Source: Rhodospirillales bacterium (GTDB taxonomy: Bacteria; Pseudomonadota; Alphaproteobacteria; Rhodospirillales; Shumkoniaceae). Taken from it: a stretch of 51,179 nt of DNA. The stretch is from positions 1 through 51,179 of the forward strand of contig JACZKS010000140.1 of the NCBI GenBank assembly GCA_014859895.1, given 5' to 3'. Under the pieces are notes generated by a model. The model was not told the origin of the DNA. It made no database searches and was given only the letters and a program-made list of their open reading frames with translations. This document shows, piece by piece, positions 1-8,746 of the stretch. Both the position numbers and the translations under genes were made by a program. Position 1 is the first letter of the stretch. Every line of letters begins with the position of its first letter.

Positions 1-2
1 GG

Positions 3-815
3 GTTAAGTTCCTGGGGGTGCGGGGGAGCATCGCGGTGCCGTCCGCCCAATACATTCGGTATGGCGGAAACACCAGTTGCATCGAGGTTTTCGCCGGCGA
101 TCGCAAGTTCATTCTCGATGCCGGCACAGGCATCCGCGCGCTCGGCCCGGAATTCCTCCGCGAGGACATCCGCGACGTCAACCTGCTGCTGACCCACACG
201 CACTGGGACCATATCAACGGCTTCCCCTTTTTCACGCCGGCCTACAATCCGAAGTGGACCCTTCGCATCAAGGCCGGCCATTTGGGGGGAATTGGCACCA
301 TCCGGGAAATCCTTTCCGACCAGATGACCCATCCGATGTTTCCGATTCCATTGGGTGCCATGCGGGCCAACCTGGTCATGGAGGATTTCTCTGCCGGCGA
401 GGACTTCGACCTCTTTCCCGACGTTCATGTTCGCACGACTCCGCTCAATCATCCGAACAATGCCACCGCCTATCGCATCGAGCATGGGCGAAAGTCGATC
501 TGCTACGTGACCGATACCGAGCACGTCCCCGGAAGGATCGATCGGCGCATCCTCGACCTTGTCGATGGGGCGGATTTGATGATCTACGACAGCATGTACA
601 CCGAGGCGGAATTCCCCGGGAAGGTCGGATGGGGCCACTCAACCTGGAACGAGGGGGTGCGCCTGTGCCGGGCGGCGGGGGTCGGGAAGCTGGCCATCTT
701 CCATCACGATCCCGACCACGACGACGCCTTCATGGCAAAGTTGGAAGCCGATGCCAGGGCCGAATGGCCGGACTGCTTCGCGGCCCGCGACAACATGGTG
801 GTCATGGTTGATTGA
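3..815 (+). CDS. MBL-fold metallo-hydrolase (5' end cut by window edge)
   Basis: Metallo-beta-lactamase-fold hydrolase of the phosphodiesterase-like branch. The reading frame is open to the first codons of the window (VKFLGVRGSI...), and relatives begin just before this segment, so only a few N-terminal residues are missing; the internal GTG at 18 is unlikely to be the start. The di-metal motif HTHWDH is visible about 60 residues in, followed by a distal H in LNHPNN, a D in YVTDTEH and an H in the late FHHDPDH segment, so all metal ligands appear present. The GGNTSC N-terminal motif is typical of the PhnP/cyclic-phosphodiesterase-like group. The gene converges on the MotB-like gene with only 6 bp between stop codons. 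The substrate cannot be read from sequence; a cyclic nucleotide is possible given the cyclase at 6.4-8.6 kb, but this is inference. Confidence 0.85.
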   Translation, partial: VKFLGVRGSIAVPSAQYIRYGGNTSCIEVFAGDRKFILDAGTGIRALGPEFLREDIRDVNLLLTHTHWDHINGFPFFTPAYNPKWTLRIKAGHLGGIGTIREILSDQMTHPMFPIPLGAMRANLVMEDFSAGEDFDLFPDVHVRTTPLNHPNNATAYRIEHGRKSICYVTDTEHVPGRIDRRILDLVDGADLMIYDSMYTEAEFPGKVGWGHSTWNEGVRLCRAAGVGKLAIFHHDPDHDDAFMAKLEADARAEWPDCFAARDNMVVMVD

Positions 816-821
816 CGCCGG

Positions 822-1622
822 TCAGCGGGTCGGCAAGGGAATCGGGGCCTCTGGTGGCGGCGTTCTTTCTCCGGCAAAGGTCCCGGCGGCGATTTCCTCG
901 CGAGAGCGCCGTTCAAAGTAGGCGTCGCGTTCTTCCAGCGACATCGGGGCAATGCGGACTACGACACGGCGATTAATCGCCTGGTTTTCCGGAATGGGCG
1001 CGCCGTCCGCATTGCGGTTGGGAAGCTTCGGCCGCGTTTCGCCGTAGCCGACGGCCTTCATCTTGTCGCCGGCTAGGCCCTGCGTCATGAACAGGCGTAC
1101 GACCGCCGACGCCCGTCCCGCCGAGAGTTCCCAGTTGGACGGGAATCTGGCCGTACTGATGGGGTCGTCGTCGGTATGGCCCTCGATCTCGACGACAAAG
1201 GGTTCGTAGCGGGGCGCCATCAGAGTCTTGGCCATGTTGAACAGGATGGGAATGGCCGCCTCGCGGATGTCGGTCGAGCCCGGCCTGAAAAAGGCGGAAC
1301 TGTCCAGTTCCATGACGACGCCCCGCGAATCGGTGCCGATCGCCACCGCCTGATCGGCCTGCAACGCGAAAACGACGTCCTGCAAGTCCACCTTGAGCAG
1401 GGCGATGGGGCTTTGCTCCTTGGCCTTGTCGCCGTGCTTGCCGAGTTGATCGAGGATGCCGGCCTTCACCTGCTCGTAGATCGGGATGTCGATCTTGGAA
1501 AACGAGACCAGCATGATGAAGAACGCCATCAACAGAGTCACCGCATCGGAGTAGGTGACCAGCCAAGCGTCGGGATTGTCTTCTTCTTCGTCCGGCGCAG
1601 GAATCAGCCGTCGGGCCACCAT
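822..1622 (-). CDS. MotB/OmpA-domain stator-like protein
   Basis: 266-residue inner-membrane protein with one N-terminal membrane helix (about 25-45) and a C-terminal OmpA-type peptidoglycan-binding domain (about 135-235, with EGHTDDDPIS and NWELSAGRA). The motif YSDAVTLLMAFFIMLVSF contains an aspartate (D26) at the start of the helix, at the position of the proton-carrying Asp of MotB. It lies 7 bp downstream of the MotA-like gene, so the two should form a stator-type proton channel anchored to the cell wall. No other flagellar genes occur in the window. It may be a true flagellar motB or a paralogue serving another envelope machine; the adjacent type I secretion genes make the second worth considering. 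Family call is strong, exact role uncertain. Confidence 0.85.
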   Translation of the reverse strand: MVARRLIPAPDEEEDNPDAWLVTYSDAVTLLMAFFIMLVSFSKIDIPIYEQVKAGILDQLGKHGDKAKEQSPIALLKVDLQDVVFALQADQAVAIGTDSRGVVMELDSSAFFRPGSTDIREAAIPILFNMAKTLMAPRYEPFVVEIEGHTDDDPISTARFPSNWELSAGRASAVVRLFMTQGLAGDKMKAVGYGETRPKLPNRNADGAPIPENQAINRRVVVRIAPMSLEERDAYFERRSREEIAAGTFAGERTPPPEAPIPLPTR

Positions 1623-1629
1623 GTCGCCG

Positions 1630-2424
1630 TCACCGTTTCATCGTGTCGATGTTGAAGTGAATGGCCGGGTCGAGATAGCTGTTCATCTTGTCCTGGATGT
1701 AACGGGGGCTCTTGCGGTCCGCCAGCAAAGCCAACCCTTCCGCCACCAGGTAATTGCGGAAGCGAACGATCTGTTCGCGCTGTTGTACCTTCGAGGCGAC
1801 CGGCAGGAAGATCAGCCGCGCCAGCAGGATTCCGTAAAGGGTCGTGATCAGGGCGATGGCCAAGCCGATGCCCAGTTTTCCGGGGTCCGCTTGCAGGGTG
1901 CTGAGCATGATGACGAGGCCGACCAAGGTGCCGATCATGCCGAAGGCCGGGGCGATCGCCCCCATGGTCCTCAGGATGTGCACCTGGACGGTGTTGCGCC
2001 CGTAGGAGGTCTCGATGCTGTTGTGAAGGATTTCCCGGACCTCGTCGCCAGAATAGCCGCTGACCACCATCTCGATGCCGAAGCGCAGGAACAGGTCGCC
2101 GCGCACCGCCTTGCGACCCTCGGTTTCAAGGGCGGGCAGGCCGCTTTTTTGTACCAGGTAGGCCCAGCGGATGACCCGGCCGACTTCGGATTTCAGGATG
2201 TTGCGGCCGATCGAAGCCCGTTTGAAGATGCGCCAGATGAGCTTGAGCGACAGCCAGACGTAGCGGGCTTCGTAGGACACAAAAGTCGCCGCCATGGTGC
2301 CGCAGACCACCATGACGAAACTGGAAAAGCTGACGAAAATGAGGAAGTTGTCGGTCGCAAGCAGGATGGACCAAAGAAAGAGTCCGAGCGCCCCCAAAAA
2401 CGAGAAGATCGTCGATAAAGACAT
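1630..2424 (-). CDS. MotA/TolQ/ExbB-family proton channel protein
   Basis: 264-residue membrane protein of the MotA/TolQ/ExbB family. Two hydrophobic helices lie near the N-terminus (about 5-50) and two more around residues 140-200, where the IAPAFGMIGTLVGLVIML segment carries the family's conserved helix. I start it at the ATG at 2424, preceded by an AGGG box, because the frame upstream (to 2547) is not membrane-like and lacks a better site. It is followed after 7 bp by the MotB/OmpA gene, the standard pair order. A gap of 176 bp separates it from the upstream hlyD-like gene, so it may have its own promoter or share a long transcript. Flagellar MotA cannot be distinguished from a paralogue here. 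Confidence 0.85.
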   Translation of the reverse strand: MSLSTIFSFLGALGLFLWSILLATDNFLIFVSFSSFVMVVCGTMAATFVSYEARYVWLSLKLIWRIFKRASIGRNILKSEVGRVIRWAYLVQKSGLPALETEGRKAVRGDLFLRFGIEMVVSGYSGDEVREILHNSIETSYGRNTVQVHILRTMGAIAPAFGMIGTLVGLVIMLSTLQADPGKLGIGLAIALITTLYGILLARLIFLPVASKVQQREQIVRFRNYLVAEGLALLADRKSPRYIQDKMNSYLDPAIHFNIDTMKR

Positions 2425-2600
2425 GCTTGAGCCCTGACCCGCTTCCGCCGCCCGCGTGTGAATTCGTTCGTTGTCTGTGGAAAGTCCCCCCTGATGTCCG
2501 GCTTCCCACACCGGACGCGGCCTTGAAAGTGCGGCCGCATGTTTCAATGCTTACCACAAATACGGTTGAATGGTCACGATTTTCAGAACCGTGGCGACGC

Positions 2601-4091
2601 TCAACGCTCGCGGAACGCTTCGTGGCGAAGCTTCAGAATGGGCCTGATCAGATACTCAAGGAAGGTGCGGGTCCCGGTATGGATGTCGACCGTTGCCTCC
2701 ATGCCGGGAATGATCGGCAACTCGCCTTGCTTTTTCCCGAGGTAGGTCTTGTCGGTCTCGACCAGGACGCGGAAGAAGGGCACTCCCTTGTCGTCCGTGC
2801 TGCTGTCCGGTGCCACCATGGTGACGATCCCTTCCAGGCCGCCGTAGCGGGAATAGTCGTAGGTCGAAATCTTCACGGTGGTGGCCTGCCCGACGCGAAC
2901 GTAGCCGCGGTCGGTCGGATTCAGTTTGGCCTCGATGACGACGTTTTCTCCCGTCGGGACGATTTCCATGATCGGCTCGCCCGCTCTCACCACGCCGCCG
3001 ATGGTGTGGTAGCGCAGATTTTTGATGATTCCGTCGATCGGGCTGCGAATGTCGGTCCGGATTTTTTGCTCGGTCGCTTGCGCCAGAAGTTCGCGGGTTC
3101 GGGCCATCGACTGTTCGGTCTTCACCAGTTCTTCCTGCGCCTCCCGCCGGAATCGGATTTGTTCCTCGCCGACCCGCTGTTGGGCTTCGGAGACGGCGGC
3201 CTGGGCGCGCGAGATCGACGGAGTCAGAGAGTTAATGTCGGAGACGATGGATTCGATCTGTTCCTTGAGGATGCCCCTAACCTCTTCGAGGGCCGCCCGG
3301 GCTCGCGGGATCGACTGGTTCAAGCCTTCGATTTGTCCTTCCAGGCTCTTGACCTCGCTTTCGAGCTGCAGGTGGTCCATTTTCGAGATCAGGCCGTCGG
3401 TGACCAGTTTGGTCGACATCGCGAACCGTTCCCTGAGAAGCTTCAGATTGTTGGTCGCGGTCGTCCGCTGGGTTTCCAACTCCTTGATTTCCAGTTCTTT
3501 CTGGCGGGCCTGCTGTTGCAGCGATCCTGCCGGCGAACTCAGTTCGCGCTTGCGATCCTGGAGCGCCCGCATTCGCGCATTGTATTCTTCTACTTCCAGT
3601 TCGCGCTGGCGGATGAGTTGAAGCTGGACGCCGACTTTCGCGTCCAATTGCTGTTGGCGCGCCACGTAAGAACGTTGCTCGGCGACCGCCTGGATGGGGC
3701 GCCTGCTCTGCAAGTCCTCCGGGATAACCAGCGGCTTGCCCTGCGTCTCGGCCTCGAGGCGCGCCTTGACCAGCAGATCGCTGTCCAGCCGGGTTTCCAG
3801 TTCCTCGCGATTGACGCCGCCGGCGCCCAGGCCCAGTTGCAAGAGAGGCTGGCCCTCCCTGACGACTTCTCCGTCCTCGACATGGATGGCCTGGACGATG
3901 CCGCCTTCGAGGTGCTGGATGACCTTGATGTTGCCACGCGGGATCACCTCGCCGGTGGCGATCGAAACCTCGTCGAGCTCAAAGTAGTTCGACCAGACGA
4001 TCAGCGCGCCCAAGAGGATCATCACCGGCCAAGCGAGCGTCCGCCATGTTGGCAACGGATGGCTGTCCATGAGGTGGTCGAGACGACTCAT
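2601..4091 (-). CDS. HlyD-family type I secretion membrane fusion protein
   Basis: 496-residue periplasmic adaptor that bridges the inner-membrane ABC exporter and an outer-membrane TolC channel. One membrane helix (about 18-36, in LAWPVMILLGALIVW) is followed by the first lipoyl half (IATGEVIPRG, VIQHLEGGIV), a long coiled-coil hairpin (about 150-335, rich in E, Q, R and L), the second lipoyl half (IRSPIDGIIKNL) and a beta-barrel C-terminus (VGQATTVKISTYDYSRYGG), the standard order for the family. Length fits PrtE/LapC-type adaptors. Its start overlaps the stop of the ABC gene by 4 bp, indicating translational coupling. No RTX substrate gene is seen nearby. Confidence 0.95.
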   Translation of the reverse strand: MSRLDHLMDSHPLPTWRTLAWPVMILLGALIVWSNYFELDEVSIATGEVIPRGNIKVIQHLEGGIVQAIHVEDGEVVREGQPLLQLGLGAGGVNREELETRLDSDLLVKARLEAETQGKPLVIPEDLQSRRPIQAVAEQRSYVARQQQLDAKVGVQLQLIRQRELEVEEYNARMRALQDRKRELSSPAGSLQQQARQKELEIKELETQRTTATNNLKLLRERFAMSTKLVTDGLISKMDHLQLESEVKSLEGQIEGLNQSIPRARAALEEVRGILKEQIESIVSDINSLTPSISRAQAAVSEAQQRVGEEQIRFRREAQEELVKTEQSMARTRELLAQATEQKIRTDIRSPIDGIIKNLRYHTIGGVVRAGEPIMEIVPTGENVVIEAKLNPTDRGYVRVGQATTVKISTYDYSRYGGLEGIVTMVAPDSSTDDKGVPFFRVLVETDKTYLGKKQGELPIIPGMEATVDIHTGTRTFLEYLIRPILKLRHEAFRER

Positions 4092-6100
4092 GCCTCACCG
4101 ATATCGCCCGCCTCCGGCGTGGGGGCCATGCCGTTCGTTCCGGTCGCTTTCCTCCCCCCTTCCGTGACGGTCAAACGGGGGCGTCCTGCCGGAGCCACCC
4201 GCAAAAGGGGTTTCGTGCCGGAGGGTGCGCCGGGCAAGGGGACAATCTCTTCCATCGCATTGGGGGCCAGCCTTGGGGGGTGAGCCGCCTGCGCAGCCAT
4301 GAGGTCGCCGGGGCTTAGGGTTCGGTCGCCGGCCGGAACCGCCGCTTTCTCGGCCATACGCTGGCCGCCCGTGGCAGGCGGGATCGCCGCGGCCCGTGCC
4401 CCGGCTCCGAACAGACGCGGGAGAATTTCCTGGGCCGGGCCTGCCAGGGCCAAGCGACCGCGGTCGAGGGCGAACAGGTCGCGACAGGCCGACAACAGGA
4501 TGGGGCTGTGCGTGACGATGACGACCGTACAGGCGCGGCCGATCTCTTCCAGGGTTTTGCGGAGGTCGTGCTCGGCCTGGCGGTCGAGGCTGCTCGACGG
4601 TTCGTCGAGCAGCAGGACAGGGGGATGACCGACGAGCGCGCGGGCGATCGAGATGCGCTGGCGCTGGCCACCGGACAGCCGCTGGCCGGCCTCGCCGATC
4701 TCGGTGGCGTAGCCGTCAGGTTGGTCGATGATGAACTGATGGATTCCCGCGGCCTTGGCGGCCCGGATGATTTCCTCGTCGGGGGCGTCGGGGATGCGGT
4801 GCGCGATGTTGTCGCGGACCGTCCCCGCGAACAGCACGTTCTCCTGGGGAACATAGCCGATCCAGGTCGCCAGCTCGGAACGGGAAAACTGGCTGATGTC
4901 GGCGCCGTCCAACAGGATGCGTCCGGTCGTGGGCACATAGAGGCCCTGCAGGATCTTCAGAAGGGTGGTCTTGCCACTGCCGTTGCGCCCGACCAGGGCG
5001 TTGACGGCGCCCTGAGCGATCTTGAAGGAAACATTGTCGACGACGGCAGCCGAGCCTTCGTCATATGCGAACGTTACGTTCTCGACGGCAATCTCGCCGC
5101 GCGGCCTGTCCATCTTGATGTCGGTTTCCAGACGCTCGCCGGGCTCCGCGAAAAGCTGGCCAAGGCGGTCCACTGCCTGCTTGAAGCTCGAATAGGTCCG
5201 CCATTGGTTGACCAGCTGGTTGAGCGGCCCAATGAGGCGCCCGGACAGCATGTTGGTGGCGATCAGCCCGCCGATGGTCAGGCGCTGATCGATAATGGCG
5301 ATGGCCCCGACAGCCGTCAGGCAGACGGTGGTCACCATCGTCAGGGCGGCACCCAGGTTACTGTAGGTGTCCGTCTTGCCGCCGCGGGCGATCGCCCGCT
5401 CGATGTTTTGGGCGTGACGCTCTTCCCAGACCGGCCGGATGGCGCGATCAAGCGCCAGCGCCTTGATGGTGGCGCGCCCGGCAATCATCTCGGCGATCAG
5501 GCTGTCCCGGGATTGCGAGGCGTCGCGTTCCTCGTCGTTGGCGCTGGCCACGACGTTGCCGGATCGCCAAGCCACGAACACGAAGATCGGGAGCAGGATC
5601 AGCAGCACCCAGGCGATGGCCGGGGCGACGACGAAAATAACGCCAAGGAAGAGAATGGCAAAGGGCAGGTCGGCCACAAGAACCGCCGAGGCGCCGGACA
5701 ATGTGTTGCGAACGACGTCGACGTCCCTGAACAGGGTCTGCCAATAGGCGCCGGGCTTGGACTCGAGGGTCTTGAGCGGCAGCGCCATGAACTTGTCGAA
5801 AACCAGCTGCCCGACCGAGACGTCGACCCGCAGAGCCACCCGTTGAAGGATGCGGGACCGCGATTGGCGCAGGACATAGTCGAAGGCAAGCACGAACAGC
5901 ATGCCCAGGACCAGCCCTTCGAGGGTGCTGATGCCCGCATGATAGACAACCCGGTCGTACACCTGCATCGTAAACACCGGAACCGCGAGAGCCAACGCGT
6001 TGACGAAAAAGGACATCGCCAACACTTCGCGGAACACCGGCGCGATCGGTTTCATGAACGACCGGAGCCAACTTTTGGTCGAGGACGCGCTCGCGACCAA
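4088..6100 (-). CDS. Type I secretion system permease/ATPase
   Basis: 670-residue ABC exporter half-molecule that energises one-step protein secretion across both membranes. Membrane domain about residues 20-300 (with the family motif FTMQVYDRVV), then the ATPase: Walker A GRNGSGKTT (371-379), signature LSGGQ (475-479), Walker B VLLLDEP (495-501) and switch H531. The N-terminus is short, with no room for the C39-like domain of LapB/HlyB-type exporters, so it resembles the PrtD group. About 105 residues after the ATPase (565-670) form a Pro/Ala-rich tail of no known fold. The best start is TTG at 6100, because GGAG sits 7 nt upstream; the internal ATG at 6055 has no ribosome-binding site. It is followed by hlyD with a 4-bp overlap. 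Confidence 0.95.
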   Translation of the reverse strand: MVASASSTKSWLRSFMKPIAPVFREVLAMSFFVNALALAVPVFTMQVYDRVVYHAGISTLEGLVLGMLFVLAFDYVLRQSRSRILQRVALRVDVSVGQLVFDKFMALPLKTLESKPGAYWQTLFRDVDVVRNTLSGASAVLVADLPFAILFLGVIFVVAPAIAWVLLILLPIFVFVAWRSGNVVASANDEERDASQSRDSLIAEMIAGRATIKALALDRAIRPVWEERHAQNIERAIARGGKTDTYSNLGAALTMVTTVCLTAVGAIAIIDQRLTIGGLIATNMLSGRLIGPLNQLVNQWRTYSSFKQAVDRLGQLFAEPGERLETDIKMDRPRGEIAVENVTFAYDEGSAAVVDNVSFKIAQGAVNALVGRNGSGKTTLLKILQGLYVPTTGRILLDGADISQFSRSELATWIGYVPQENVLFAGTVRDNIAHRIPDAPDEEIIRAAKAAGIHQFIIDQPDGYATEIGEAGQRLSGGQRQRISIARALVGHPPVLLLDEPSSSLDRQAEHDLRKTLEEIGRACTVVIVTHSPILLSACRDLFALDRGRLALAGPAQEILPRLFGAGARAAAIPPATGGQRMAEKAAVPAGDRTLSPGDLMAAQAAHPPRLAPNAMEEIVPLPGAPSGTKPLLRVAPAGRPRLTVTEGGRKATGTNGMAPTPEAGDIGEA

Positions 6101-6276
6101 GCGTTTTCTCCGTAACGTATCAGTGAAAAAAAATCGCTATCTGATTGTAAGCCCTATGAGAATCCCCAACGCCACAATGATGTGGATACCATCGGCGGGC
6201 GGACATTATCAACAAAATAATAGGGTTATGTCGATAAAGCGGGGCGTTCGGACGGCAAACGCCAGCGAGATCGGTG

Positions 6277-6305
6277 TTGACCTGTATGCCCGGGAACAGT
6301 CTAGT
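6277..6305 (+). promoter_or_regulatory. Candidate sigma-70 promoter for the CHASE2 cyclase
   Basis: TTGACC (6277-6282) and TCTAGT (6300-6305) are separated by 17 bp, matching the housekeeping consensus at 5/6 and 4/6 positions. Initiation near 6312 would give a leader of about 47 nt that contains a short stem (GCCGAAA at 6312-6318 with TTTCGGC at 6327-6333) before the ATG at 6359. This is a consensus match only; the region also has to house the promoter of the divergent exporter operon. Confidence 0.45.
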
Positions 6306-6358
6306 AAAGCGGCCGAAAGCCGGCCGTTTCGGCAGTTGGGGCAGGGGGGCGACGGGGC

Positions 6359-8641
6359 ATGCCGGAAGGTGAGTCCGATCGACGGCGGAAAGGCAAAAAC
6401 AAGGGCAGCCGATCGCGCCTTCGCCGGATCTTCAGCGTGGACAGATTGATCAGTTTGGGCCTGCTGGGAGCGTTTCTGGCATTCTTTATGTCCAGTCCTT
6501 ATCCGCTGCAACTTGCCCAGACGAAGACCTTCGACTTCTATCAGCGGATGTCGCCGCGGACGATTCCGCCACCCCAAAACAAGCCGGTCACCATCATCGA
6601 TCTTGATGAGAACAGCCTTTCCGAGGTGGGGCAGTGGCCATGGCCGCGCAACATCATCGCCCGGTTGGTGAGCAAACTGACCCAGATGGGGGCGGTACTG
6701 GTGGCCTTCGACATGGTCTTCCCCGAGCCCGACCGCATGAATCCGCTGACCATTGCGGATTCCATTGCCGGCCTGGACGAGGAGAGCCGTGAGAGGCTGC
6801 GCAAGTTGCCGGGGAACGACGCCGCCTTCGCCGATGCCATCAAGCGAGGTCGGGTGGTGCTGGGACAGGCCGGCTTTCGCGAAGAGAAGCAGGCCGACGC
6901 GACACCGCCGGTGCGCAAGTCGATCGCGCTGAAGGGCCCCAAGCCTCACAGCCTCGTCGAGGACTACCCTTCGCTCGTGCGCAACGTGCCGGTCATCGAG
7001 AAGGCTGCGGCCGGACATGGTATCTTCTCGCTGGCGGGCGAGCCCGACGGCATCGTCCGGCGTGTCCCGACGCTCTTCAGCCATCAGGGCGAGCTTTACC
7101 CGTCGCTGGCGATCGAGATGCTTCGCGTCGCCTTCCAGCGCCCCACGCTGCTGGTCGAAACCAACGAGGCCGGGGTTGTCGGCATCGGCATCGCGTCCAA
7201 AGCAGCCTTCCCGCCGAATGGCCTCAGGATCGGCACCGACAGCCGCGGCCGTGTGTGGCCATACTTCTCGAAGAGCGACAAGGCGAAGTACGTGTCGGCC
7301 CGCGACGTACTCGCCGGGACCGCCGACGCCAACCTGATCCGCGGCAAGCTGACCATCATCGGTACGTCGGCGGTCGGACTGCTCGACATTCGCTCAACGC
7401 CGACCGAGGAGGTCATGCCCGGCGTCGAGGTCCATGCCCAGCTGATCGAAGCCGTACTGACCGGCAACTTCCTGTCGAGACCCAACTACATCAACGGTGC
7501 GGAGCTGGCGCTGATCCTGTTCGGCGGCCTGCTGATCATCTGGCTGGTGCCGGCGGTCGGCGCGCGCTGGACCATGGTCCTGTTCCTGGTCATGGCAGGC
7601 TCGGCGCTCGGCACGTCGTGGTACCTGTTTGCCGAGCAGAAGATCCTGTTCGACACCGGCTTTGCCGTGGCCTCGATGATGGTTCTCTATGTCCTTTTGA
7701 CCTACAGCGGATATGCCCGCGAGGAGGCGGGAAGGCGGCAGGTGCGCAACGCCTTTGCCCATTATCTTTCGCCGGCCATGGTCGAGAAGCTGGCCGAAAA
7801 TCCGTCGCAGCTTACCCTGGGCGGCGAAAAGCGCGACATGACCATGCTGTTCTGCGACGTGCGCGGCTTCACCACCATCTCGGAACAGTTCGACGCCGAA
7901 GGGCTGACCCGGCTGATCAACAAGCTGCTGACGCCCTTGACCGACATTATCCTCACCCGCCAGGGCACCGTCGACAAATACATGGGCGATTGCATCATGG
8001 CCTTCTGGAACGCCCCGCTGGACGATGCCGAGCACGCCCGCCACGCCTGTCTCGCGGCGCTCGCCATGAATGCCGAAATGGTCCCGCTCAACCAACGCCT
8101 CGCGGCGGAGGCCCAAGCGGAAGGACGTCCGCACCTGCCATTGAAGATCGGCATCGGCATCAATTCGGGCGACGTGGTGGTCGGCAACATGGGGTCCGAC
8201 CAGCGTTTCGACTATTCGGTGCTGGGCGACCAAGTGAATCTGGCATCGCGCCTCGAAGGGCAGTGCAAGACCTACGCGGTGGATATCATCATCGGCGACA
8301 ATACCTGGCGCAAGGCGCCCGACCTGGCGGCCCTGGAACTCGACCTCGTCAAGGTCAAGGGCAAGACGGCGGCGGTCCGCATCCACACGCTGCTCGGCGA
8401 TCAGTCCGTTCGCGAGAGCGAGGCCTTCCAAGCCTTGAGCGGCCGGCACGCCGCGATGCTGGAAGCCTATCGCGGCCAGCGATGGCAGGAGGCGCTCGCC
8501 CAGATCGACGGCTGCCGGAAATGCTGTGATGGCCATAACCTGGGCGGGGTTTACGATCTCTATGAGGCGCGCGTGCGCGAATATGAGGCGAACCCTCCCG
8601 GCTCCGGCTGGGACGGTGTTTTCACCGCCGTGTCCAAATAG
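6359..8641 (+). CDS. CHASE2-domain class III adenylate cyclase
   Basis: 760-residue membrane cyclase. One N-terminal helix (about 29-47), an extracytoplasmic CHASE2 sensor (about 50-375), three closely spaced helices (about 383-450), then a class III nucleotide cyclase domain. In the catalytic domain the two metal aspartates are visible (D500 in FCDVRGF, D544 in YMGDCIMAF). The substrate-selecting pair is K540 and D624 (VLGDQVN), the adenine-type combination, and the transition-state N627 and R631 (VNLASR) are intact. I therefore call it an active adenylate cyclase that makes cAMP in response to an unknown periplasmic signal. The start has a G-rich box about 6-12 nt upstream. It is divergent from the secretion operon and convergent with the acyl-CoA synthetase gene. 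Confidence 0.95.
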   Translation: MPEGESDRRRKGKNKGSRSRLRRIFSVDRLISLGLLGAFLAFFMSSPYPLQLAQTKTFDFYQRMSPRTIPPPQNKPVTIIDLDENSLSEVGQWPWPRNIIARLVSKLTQMGAVLVAFDMVFPEPDRMNPLTIADSIAGLDEESRERLRKLPGNDAAFADAIKRGRVVLGQAGFREEKQADATPPVRKSIALKGPKPHSLVEDYPSLVRNVPVIEKAAAGHGIFSLAGEPDGIVRRVPTLFSHQGELYPSLAIEMLRVAFQRPTLLVETNEAGVVGIGIASKAAFPPNGLRIGTDSRGRVWPYFSKSDKAKYVSARDVLAGTADANLIRGKLTIIGTSAVGLLDIRSTPTEEVMPGVEVHAQLIEAVLTGNFLSRPNYINGAELALILFGGLLIIWLVPAVGARWTMVLFLVMAGSALGTSWYLFAEQKILFDTGFAVASMMVLYVLLTYSGYAREEAGRRQVRNAFAHYLSPAMVEKLAENPSQLTLGGEKRDMTMLFCDVRGFTTISEQFDAEGLTRLINKLLTPLTDIILTRQGTVDKYMGDCIMAFWNAPLDDAEHARHACLAALAMNAEMVPLNQRLAAEAQAEGRPHLPLKIGIGINSGDVVVGNMGSDQRFDYSVLGDQVNLASRLEGQCKTYAVDIIIGDNTWRKAPDLAALELDLVKVKGKTAAVRIHTLLGDQSVRESEAFQALSGRHAAMLEAYRGQRWQEALAQIDGCRKCCDGHNLGGVYDLYEARVREYEANPPGSGWDGVFTAVSK

Positions 8642-8680
8642 ACTCTCTGGACTCTGTCCAATTGGACTCTCTATCTCGGA

Positions 8681-8721
8681 AAAGAAAATCGCCCAGCCGG
8701 TGATTGACCGGCTGGGCGATT
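8681..8721 (-). terminator. Rho-independent terminator of the acyl-CoA synthetase/GNAT gene
   Basis: A perfect 15-bp stem (8687-8701 with 8707-8721, arm AATCGCCCAGCCGGT) around a 5-nt loop. Read on the minus strand it lies just past the stop at 8747 and is followed by TTTTCTTTT, as expected for intrinsic termination. On the plus strand no T-run follows, so it would serve the cyclase transcript poorly. Confidence 0.8.
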
Positions 8722-8746
8722 GCCATCTGAAAGACGGCCGATCGGG

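Noticed and set aside
822-2424. Zorya-type anti-phage system (ZorA/ZorB resemble MotA/MotB)
   Set aside because: No ZorC, ZorD or ZorE-like gene follows, and the pair is of normal motor-stator length without the long ZorA tail.
8641-8675. Three near copies of GGACTCTCT after the cyclase stop
   Set aside because: Too short and irregular to be a repeat family or CRISPR; probably chance or slippage.
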